From NCBI GenBank assembly GCA_002900995.3, contig CM035309.1, positions 186,001-250,000 on the forward strand: a stretch of 64,000 bases of DNA. Direction: 5' to 3'. The notes beneath the pieces were generated by a model. That model was not told the origin of the DNA. It was given only the letters and a program-made list of their open reading frames with translations, and did not search any database. Both the position numbers and the translations under genes were made by a program. This document shows, in pieces, positions 56,043-64,000 of the stretch. The stretch's first letter is position 1. Every line of letters starts with the position of its first letter. The stretch comes from Ganoderma boninense. Lineage: Eukaryota; Basidiomycota; Agaricomycetes; Polyporales; Polyporaceae.

Positions 56043-59000
56043 CTACTTGTGTGCGACCTGGACACGGATCTCATCCCATCCCGCATCCATCTCATAATCT
56101 GAGGCATCCCCGTCAATGACGTCTGCCCGCACAGCCTTACGCTCGTCCTGCTCCTTCACGAAGCCAGCACGCGCCCAGGTACCCAGGCAGAGAATTGCCC
56201 GAGTCGACTGAGCACTCAAACGGTTTCGGATATGTGAGAGGACGAGGCGTCCGCGACTAAACAGCCGCTCGACGTCGACGGACGTAGCTGGGATGGAATG
56301 AGTAAGTTTACACATCGTTAGCGGAGGGAGATAACAGTGCGCCGCACCTGGAATAGTGAGATAATCGAGCGCCATCCGAGACAGCCGGGGGTACATAGCT
56401 CGTCGGTCTACCCACCACTTGATAGCGTCCGGGCAGTGCTCAACGCCTGCACGGAGATATCGCTCCAACTCGTCTCCGAGCTCCTCAAGAGCTGGCGGTG
56501 CAGGGTCCTCGAAGAGCGCAAACTTCCCCATCCCGAACTGGATGCCAAAAATTGTTAGCTTAAGCACATAGCGGGCGAGCAACCCCGGAGTCGTAGAGGC
56601 GTGGAGCGGCGGCGTACCTCGTCAGCTGAATCGAACAGGTCCGAGCTCTGAGACCTGCCGGAAGGCGATGCCTGCTGCTCATGCTCATGCTCGCCATCGA
56701 GCCCTTCGACGTCCCGGTCTGATTCCGCTGGATCCGTCGGCGTCCGCGGTGGTGTAGATGGAAGTCGCACACCGTCGTCGGCGGCGTCGGAAACAGGAAG
56801 AGGGCGGTCGGCGTATCTCTCCCGCCACTCCTCCGTGACAAGCTCGAGAGCGGTCTTCCTCCAGCGCGCAGGCCAGTTCATGCCTTCAAAGTAGGCAGTC
56901 TTGTAGCGCGGGTGCATAACTGAATAGAGCAGTTAATAAAACCATTAGAACATGGGCATGTATGGACGGGGACTCACCCATGGCAATGCGGTACGCCTTC
57001 GACATATCTGTGTAAGAGTAATAGCGGTTGAGGGTCTTCTTCGCGAGCTTGGCAGCGACTCGAATGGCGGGCTGGAGTTTGTCATTGAGGCTAGTGTCGG
57101 TAAGGAAGCTGTCGAGCTTGTCCATCGCGGGGATGACCTTCTCGAGGTGTGGCGAGCCTTGAGAGAAGAAGAGGGTCGCCTTCTTGAAGTACTGAGGATG
57201 TTGAACGAGTGTCGGCGACAAGTACGAAGGATACGACCAGCGCGAGAAGAAGGGTTGACGAGGTTCGAGGAGGGACGAGTACCGGAGGGCGGGAATCCAT
57301 GTGCGTGCGGGAATGGAGGGTAAACGACGTGGGCGCAGAGGCGCGCACCATCCGGCGGTGTATACACGTTCAAGGTTAGAGTTCAGCCTGCGGTAGAAGG
57401 TTCGAGCGGAGGACGAACCTCCAGAACCTTATGCAGCTGAACGGCCGTGCGCCACTCGTCCTTCGAGAGCTCGCAGGCACGCAAACCGTTCGTCTTCATT
57501 CCAGTCATCTTGTCGACCACCTTCTTATGCGCAATCGCCCCCTCAAGCATGTCGAAGGTGGAGTTCCACCTCGTTCGGACGTCGCGCGGGAGTAGCGTGT
57601 TGGGAGCCTTCTCCGAGATGCAAAGGGCGCGCCACGCGGGGAGCAAGCGTGTCGGAGAGTTGACGACCTTGAAGGCAAGGTTACGGATCTGCAAGTTCAA
57701 TCCAGTAGTAAGTGTCCATTCGCATTCGCAGCCTTCGCGACACCACTCACCTTAGCCAGGACGACCTTGACGGGACGCACCTGCACGTGGAAGGTTCCCC
57801 TCTCCTCTTCAGTCAGTTCCTCCAAGGGGTCCACGTCATCGTCCGCATCGTCGTCATTGTCCCCTGCATCCTCTTCAATCGCCTCATCGTATCCCACCAA
57901 ACCCTCGAGCAGGCTCAGCAGCGCGCGCTCTTCCTCCTCCGCCCCAGCCTGCTCTGGGTCCGGCCGCCCGTCGAATTGTTTCAAGAGGCTCTTGACGACA
58001 AGGCTAAGGACGTGAAGAAAGCACCGCACACGCGCACGGTGCCCATCGAACCCTTGGAGACGAGCGTCCGCGCCCATTGCCGTGATCATGGTGTCGTTGT
58101 TCGAGGCGTTGTCGCAAGTGATGCCCAGAATCTTTCAGTGCTTCCTCAATGCAGTTTCCAGCGACATGATCATACCAACAAGTGCACGCACCTTCTCCTG
58201 AAGCCCAAAATCCACCAACATCTGAGCGAACGCGTCGCCGAGTTCAGCGCCCGTATGCGACTTCGCGACCTCGACCACATCGAGCGGGATGCAGATCCCG
58301 GCGCCCTGCCATTCGAAATGGACGAGGACAGCGACGAAAGGGCGGTGGTTGGGCGCGGTCCAGCAGTCTGTTGTGAAATTCAAGTCGCCGTCGTATTCCT
58401 GCGCGTAAGTCAACCATGAGATCCCAGACTAATCGTGCTTGGTTGAAGCTGACATCCTTACCTGCAGCAGCCTCGCGATCCGGGTGCGCGTCCGCGCGAA
58501 GATCGACTTGACGTCGCGTGCGACGGTCGAAGGGGAGGGGATGTAGTAGTTGGGTCGCCCGGTCTTCATCAAGAGCACGAAGCCGGGATCTTTTACAATG
58601 TTGAATGGCCTCAAGCTCTCACATACCCACTTCGCTATCTCAAGCCGCGTCTCCTCGCGAGTGTGGGGGCGATGACTATACGTTACTTGCCCCTTCTTCC
58701 TCTGGAAATGCGCGGTGATTGTGCCCGAGGTGAGCAGCGACTGCACTATCTTCTCGCGCGCCTCATTCCGATTCGCCACCTCCTTCGCAGCCTTCATCAC
58801 GTCCGGCCCCCAACAGTCCATCGCATGCCGTCGAAGGTTCGACGTCGAGCTCACATCCTTTGTATCTAGGAAGCGATTAACACGCACCCCACACCCGTGC
58901 TTGGAGCACTTGAACGAGTGCTGCCTTCGGCCCTCTTTGTACCGGACCTCGGCCTCCTCGTAGAACGCATAAATTGTCGCATTCCACTTCTTCCGCATTC

Positions 59001-59493
59001 TCGCTGGCGCGCACTCATTCTCAGGGCTGCCCCACAAGTAACAATCACCATTCGCGCACTCACCAAGTTCCTGGTTTTCGTCCTCATCAATCGCTGGCTC
59101 GCTCCCCTTCCTGCTCTGCGCGCTCTGGGAATCCGAGGACGATGCAGCATCGTCCTCGTCCTCTACGTCCTCGACTGTGACCCTGCGCGACCGCTTTCCT
59201 CGGCTCACTTGAGGCACCTCGACAATCTCCACATCATCCGAGGACACTCGAGACGCGTCAGACGGTGGGGCAGCCGGCGCAGTGGCTGCGTTCTTTGACG
59301 CTTTCTGGGACTGCTTGGAGCCTTGTGCCGGTTTGCGCTCTCGTTGCTTCCCTTTACCGTCTGTTGATCCGGACTCTCAGAAGACTGACATTGTGTATAT
59401 GCCTGAAGGCTTACCATTTCTCGCCTTCTTCGGTGGCGGCGATGCGGCGCCAGTATGTGTTCCGGCGCGCTTGCGTTGGGTTCGGGAGGCCAT
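56043..59493 (-). CDS. hAT transposase, copy 2
   Basis: Multi-exon minus-strand gene. Start MASRTQRKRAGTHTGAASPP at 59493, with a short intron after KKARN. Next is a large exon with an acidic/Ser region and a BED-type zinc finger (CSKHGCGVRVNRFLDTKDVS then SNLRRHAMDC). The catalytic core follows: first Asp in NFTTDCWTAPNHRPFVAVLV (about 58370), second Asp in GITCDNASNNDTMI (about 58100), the conserved CFLHVLSLVVKSLL and RTRWNSTFDMLEGAIAHKKV. The C-terminal hAT dimerisation domain SVDVERLFSRGRLVLSHIRN supplies the Glu (near 56260) and ends GWDEIRVQVAHK. Several short introns lie between (for example before LLNRNLAF-like and YFEGMNWPARWR exons). Much better preserved than copy 1. I did not verify every exon border, so full integrity is likely but not proven. 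Confidence 0.82.
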
Positions 59494-60007
59494 TACTCGG
59501 ACAGAAGGCAGCAATAAGGTTTCCCGTGGGTATGCAGAAGTTCTCGGGTAGATGTGATCAGTGTACGACATCTGTGTATTATTCCAGACCCTCTTCTCTG
59601 TGGCTGACTAGTCTCGTATCCTCGTGTGTCCTAATCAGTGCTGGATCAGACTCCCTTACTTGTGCACACGGATAACAACTGTACAGTTATTCTGAAAGTA
59701 GAAATGCTTCAAGGACAATCTATTTATAGTATATAATGCACAGAGTCTGGCAAAACATGAGGCCAGCCACGAGGGAAGGCCTCAGTGCGGCTCACTGCGG
59801 ATGCCCGCTGCCCCGACCTTGGAGGAGAGATTTGGAAGTCACCGGCGCTTTTTCGATGGTGAGCGCTAACCACGGGTGGCTGTACCCTTCCGCGGGTGAC
59901 GGGTTCGACGCGGGTTTGCTAGGTGACACCCTTACACCCGACCCGTGTGTGACACCCGTGCCAACCCCTGCGGGTATACCATACCCTTGCCATTCACTAA
60001 ACATGGA

Positions 60008-61319
60008 TGGGCGCTAACTAGCTATGCGTCAAGAGCGGTGGGGGCAATGGATAGAACGAGAAACGGGATGCGTCGACAGGTGAAATCGACGATAATCATG
60101 CCAAACGAGACTGATAAAATGATGTTACTCACCTCTTACCGCTCAGACGGCCGTCAATGGATCATCGCTGGACTGACTCCTGAGTTGGAGTGAACTGGAG
60201 TAGGGATACAAATATGACTATAATAACGCACTCACCATGTGCACTTGGCCCCGTTCCTGCACATCCACCAACCCATACAACTCCTCTCCAAGCGTTCAAG
60301 GTAGGTCGGGGTAGGTCCAGGTGCTGTAGGGAGGCCAGGTGTCACTTCCATATATGGCAATGGGCGCAGTTGCCCTCAACAAGGGCGATTTGGAGATTCT
60401 GGAGTATCCCGAAGGGAGTATGGGCATACCAGAGGAGATAGTGCGCATTGCTTAGCGTGGTTCAAACACTCGCTAGCATTGTAGCCCGAGCGGACGAGCG
60501 TACCGAGCTCGATGTTGGCGGAGACAGAGAAAGCAGTGTGGAGTGCGTCAAGTTCGCTTTCCTCGAGAAATTTGTGGCCAGCCAGCGTATCAAACATCAA
60601 GCGAGCTTGGAAGACATGCAAAGTAACGAGAAGGACGTGTTTCTGAATAAAGAGTATTTTTCTGAACTGTTTCGAATTAGCGGAATTGTTTGGTGTAGTT
60701 TGTGTCAATTGACGCTCGGACACATGTCAGGCATTCTTTTCGGCACCAGCTGTAAAACGTAATAGAGAGTATTGCAATGTTGCAACCTTGTAGTCGTGTA
60801 TCAGGGCGTCAATTGTAACATAACGGAAGCGCCTCCATTGCCGCACCGGGCTGGCGTACCACAGGTGGAGAACGCTCAGCTACGTAGCTAGGTATCCGAC
60901 GGTTAAGGCACTCCCTTCCCAGCTACGTAGTAGCGGAATTGACGGCGAAGCGGCTATGCAAATACATGGATCATAGTGTAAGCGCCCCGCTTGGGCGACG
61001 ACTATGTGGATACACGCCTACGTATCGATATACGCCCAGATGTAACCTTTCTGCGAACTTTCCAGTTGAATTGGGCTGCAAAGCCTCCGCATATTCATAT
61101 TGTGGGAAGCTCATGAAGAATCAGAGACTGGATGACTTCCCGTAAGAATCTACGGACGTTGGGACGTCCGTAGATCATTTTTCGGAGTTTGAATAGATCT
61201 ACGGCAGTGAGGCGCCGTACCGTAACGAATGTACGACCTGCCGTAGATACGGCCATAGATTAGCTTGATCCAATTCATCCAGGTCTCCTCCAATTCCGCA
61301 CTCGCCCTGAGTCTCCTAC
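60008..61319. other. host flank right of the nest, with two inverted-repeat motifs
   Basis: No gene supported. Two hairpin-type repeats share the word TCTACGG: TCTACGGACG (61149-61158) mirrored at 61165-61174 with a 6-nt loop and followed by a T-run, and ATCTACGGCAG (61197-61207) mirrored at 61238-61248. They lie about 100-170 nt upstream of the truncated transposase frame and may be remnants of transposon ends. Confidence 0.45.
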
Positions 61320-61910
61320 ATGTTGTATGACCAGCTCAGCAACAGTTCATCCGAGGAGGAGGAAGAAGACGAACTTGCTATTGCAGCAGCAGGTTTGATC
61401 GTGCTCGGTGCCGAAGAAGCTCGTCTCCACCGCGCCGAACGACGTCTTCCAAACCGACGCTACCTTCGCCGGCCGCAGTTGCTTCCATCCCCCAGGGAGG
61501 CTACTCCATGGCAAGCCTTATACGACAGCCGCGACGATCGTGCGTACATCACCACTATGGGAATCAACTGCGAGACCTTCGACTACATCCTGGACAGCGG
61601 TTTTGCTGAGCAGTGGGACGGCTCCCCAATTCCTCGATCAGACACAAACCCGGATGGAAATCCCCGCCTCGGGCGCCGCTCTCTTTCTGCTGAGGGTGCG
61701 CTTGGCCTTATCCTCCATTATATCACCTCTGCCATGCCCGACACTGCTTTGCAACAAATCTTTGCCCTTATCCCGACAACCGTTGCTCGTTATCGTGCCT
61801 TTGGCTTGAAGATCCTCCTGAAGACATTGAGAGGTCTTCCGGAAGCTGCGGTGCAGTGGTGGTGTTCTGCGGAAGAGTGCGAAGAGGACAACAACCACAA
61901 GCTGTGGTAA
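61320..61910 (+). pseudogene. PIF/Harbinger-like transposase, N-terminal part only
   Basis: A 196-codon frame. An acidic start (SSSEEEEEDELAIAAAGLIV) is followed by INCETFDYILDSGFAEQWDG, RRSLSAEGALGLILHYITSA, LQQIFALIPTTVARYRAFGL and KILLKTLRGLPEAAVQW. This is the helical, HTH-like N-terminal region found before the DDE_Tnp_4 catalytic domain in fungal Harbinger-type transposases (FDYIL/LILHYLTSG and V-S/A-RY motifs). The DDE domain itself is absent, and downstream frames do not supply it. The family name is inferred from motif pattern. Confidence 0.6.
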
Positions 61911-62197
61911 GGATAATGTATTATTTACCGGAGATAGCCTGGCACTGCAATGCAATATAAACCAACTATGCTCGTAATGTAATACGAAGCCCCGGGATAA
62001 TGCCCGGAGTTCCCTAATATAGTAGGCAGCCTCCGGAGGGCCTGTTATCAGTGCCCGGGCTGGCGCTTTTTTGCTTATCAGCTTAGATAAGGCCCCGGGG
62101 GCTTATCTGCCATCACTCCGGGGCTTCCCCCATCAATACTCACCTCCCATCAGCCACCCGGGCTCCTCCTGCCCTGCCACTGCCCAATATGGAAGGT
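61911..62197. other. spacer with CCGGGG-rich short repeats
   Basis: Contains repeated words GCCCGG, CCCCGGG and CTTATCAGC/CTTATCTGCC (61985-62110) in both orientations. No frame is supported. It may belong to the element that includes the inverted repeat starting at or before 62198. Confidence 0.4.
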
Positions 62198-62890
62198 GCT
62201 TGGGTGCCTGCACCTGGGTACCTTCCCCTTGCTATATCTCCCTCAATTCTGGACCGTTTTCCATGATCTTAGGTGCGTTCTGATCGCGTTTTCAAGGCGC
62301 TTCTAACGCGCCTAATGCGCTGGTGTAATATGGTATACTAACATATACATACAGGTACCTTTGGTCGCTCTAGGGGCCAGTAAATGGGCCATAGCTCGGG
62401 CAGTTTTGGACGGAATAGGACGATCTTGGGCGCGTTTTGCTCGCGTTAATAACGCGCACAGAACGAGCCCAAGATCGTCCGATTCCGTTCAGCCGTTCCT
62501 CCGGTACATATACCCCTTCCTCCTCAGGAACAGGGTATTGGTATCTCAGGAACGGCTGAACCGTTTGGGACGCTCTTTGGTGCGTTTGGTAGGTACTGTA
62601 TAGTGGTATCTGGCCGCACCATTTGTTTGGAGGTATCTATCCTACAAAATATACTACTGTGCGATCAGTTGGCAGCCCCACCACCCTTGTATCCCCCATA
62701 ACTCAGCAACCGCTTGACGGATTTTTTTGCCCGTCATACCGCTGGAAAGCTGCTGCTCACAGCTTTCCAACGAGCCCAAGAACGTCCCAATACGATCACT
62801 GGAGCCTTCGGAGTGCCTACCTCCTCCTCCTGCTCCCCTCCCCACCACTGTTTAGCCCATATCTTGGGCATGCCTTGACGGAATCATGTC
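62198..62890 (+). repeat. left arm of a long inverted repeat
   Basis: Collinear, without gaps, with the reverse complement of 63308-64000: positions pair so that they always sum to 126198. Translations of corresponding stretches (for example an 80-codon frame at 62361-62603 and its mirror at 63595-63837) are identical. The arm itself contains smaller palindromes, such as CGATCTTGGGC...GCCCAAGATCG (62430-62488) and GGAAAGCTG...CAGCTTTCC (62751-62770). It may start further left than 62198, because the window ends before the right arm does. Confidence 0.93.
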
Positions 62891-63307
62891 ATTGTTTTTG
62901 TGTTGTGTGCTATGTAGTCAGTCCTCTGTGCACAGAACAGTTCACTTATATCAAGATATGTACAATACACTCCAATGAAGGTGCCTTGGCCCGGTGCAAG
63001 ACTGCCTGACAGCTGTGGCATCCATTTCCGAAGGCTAGCACAGCTGCAGTAAGGCTGTCAACAATCATCAATCAATATCTCCTCAGGTTGTTGTCCGTTC
63101 TGTTTGGTTTTTTTTGCGTTGGAAAGCTGTGAATTGTGGCTAGTCAGCTGTGTATATTCTCTCACTATCAGGAGGCTACAAAAAAGTCGACAGGGGAGTA
63201 TTCTTGTGAACACTGATAAGGGAATGACATTGGATCCAGATGCCTGATAAGTGCCATACATTGTACAAAGGTAGCTGTTAGCTAGTAGTAGGCAACGCAA
63301 AAAAAAC
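62891..63307. other. spacer of the long inverted repeat
   Basis: A 417-nt spacer with no open frame of interest. It carries T-runs (63110-63118), an A-run next to the right arm (63299-63306) and scattered AGCTGT/ACAGCT words. No promoter or transposase remnant recognised. Confidence 0.7.
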
Positions 63308-64000
63308 GACATGATTCCGTCAAGGCATGCCCAAGATATGGGCTAAACAGTGGTGGGGAGGGGAGCAGGAGGAGGAGGTAGGCACTCCGAAGGCTCCAGT
63401 GATCGTATTGGGACGTTCTTGGGCTCGTTGGAAAGCTGTGAGCAGCAGCTTTCCAGCGGTATGACGGGCAAAAAAATCCGTCAAGCGGTTGCTGAGTTAT
63501 GGGGGATACAAGGGTGGTGGGGCTGCCAACTGATCGCACAGTAGTATATTTTGTAGGATAGATACCTCCAAACAAATGGTGCGGCCAGATACCACTATAC
63601 AGTACCTACCAAACGCACCAAAGAGCGTCCCAAACGGTTCAGCCGTTCCTGAGATACCAATACCCTGTTCCTGAGGAGGAAGGGGTATATGTACCGGAGG
63701 AACGGCTGAACGGAATCGGACGATCTTGGGCTCGTTCTGTGCGCGTTATTAACGCGAGCAAAACGCGCCCAAGATCGTCCTATTCCGTCCAAAACTGCCC
63801 GAGCTATGGCCCATTTACTGGCCCCTAGAGCGACCAAAGGTACCTGTATGTATATGTTAGTATACCATATTACACCAGCGCATTAGGCGCGTTAGAAGCG
63901 CCTTGAAAACGCGATCAGAACGCACCTAAGATCATGGAAAACGGTCCAGAATTGAGGGAGATATAGCAAGGGGAAGGTACCCAGGTGCAGGCACCCAAGC
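63308..64000 (-). repeat. right arm of the long inverted repeat (cut by window end)
   Basis: Reverse complement of 62198-62890 over its full visible length. The window ends inside the arm, so the outer boundary and any target duplication cannot be seen. Confidence 0.93.

Larger units (their letters stand above)
35065..59999 (-). mobile_element. hAT DNA transposon, copy 2 (split by the Gypsy insertion)
   Basis: The left tip TAGCGAATGGCAGGGG lies at 35065 and the right tip at 59999 reads, in reverse complement, TAGTGAATGGCAAGGGT. The imperfect terminal repeat is about 17 bp. It is flanked by an 8-bp duplication AACATGGA (35057-35064 and 60000-60007), diagnostic of hAT. The Gypsy element 35084-55760 sits 19 bp inside the left end, with GGTGT duplicated. 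The element body resumes at 55761. Subtracting the insertion gives about 4.25 kb, as in copy 1. Subterminal regions are dense in GGGTA/TACCC words. The transposase gene is on the minus strand. Confidence 0.9.

Noticed and set aside
43144..59999. The two hAT copies as one tandem or segmental duplication
   Set aside because: Each has its own 8-bp target duplication and unrelated flanks, so they are independent insertions.

Overview
This is nuclear DNA of a filamentous basidiomycete, most likely an Agaricomycete. The genes are GC-rich and split by many short introns of about 45-60 nt with GT(A/G)AG donors. The recognisable genes are fungal: a mitochondrial Atm1-type ABC transporter, ribosomal protein eS10, an Sfp1-like zinc-finger protein and an AreA-domain/DUF3295 (Mks1-like) protein. 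The transposons are basidiomycete-type chromoviral Gypsy, Copia, hAT and CACTA-like elements. No prokaryotic features, rRNA, tRNA or CRISPR were seen.

Left part (1-35,056) is host sequence. In order it holds a small membrane protein (546-1220, minus); ATM1 (2327-5141, minus, 10 exons that close to 730 codons); an LRRC40-like leucine-rich-repeat protein (5598-8800, minus); RPS10 (9365-9940, plus, divergent from the LRR gene); a poorly resolved multi-pass membrane protein (10902-11660); a 10-exon seven-helix membrane protein (13027-14617); two non-autonomous CACTA-like elements with 3-bp target duplications (15016-16206 and 17182-18534); an Sfp1-like regulator with a 1.1-kb intron and an 18-nt microexon (about 20236-22839); a gene-poor stretch (22.8-29.7 kb); and the AreA/DUF3295 regulator (29681-32998). 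Several of these genes need single-base corrections in G/C runs, so the frame breaks look like assembly errors and not decay.

Right part (35,057-60,007) is a transposon nest. A hAT element (TSD AACATGGA) starts at 35065 and ends at 59999. A Gypsy chromovirus with apparently identical 460-bp LTRs (TSD GGTGT) entered it 19 bp from its left end. A second, minus-strand Gypsy-like LTR element entered the gag of the first. Between two 100-N gaps lies a separate contig (37796-51188) with a Copia element, a second hAT copy inside the Copia 3' LTR (TSD CGTGTATG), and part of a host-like spliced gene that Copia interrupts. This contig may be misplaced. The Gypsy gag/pol junction carries what looks like a classical -1 frameshift signal: GGGTTTC, a 5-nt spacer and a stem-loop.

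Far right (60,008-64,000) holds a truncated Harbinger-like transposase ORF and a very large inverted repeat with collinear 693-bp arms that runs to the end of the window.
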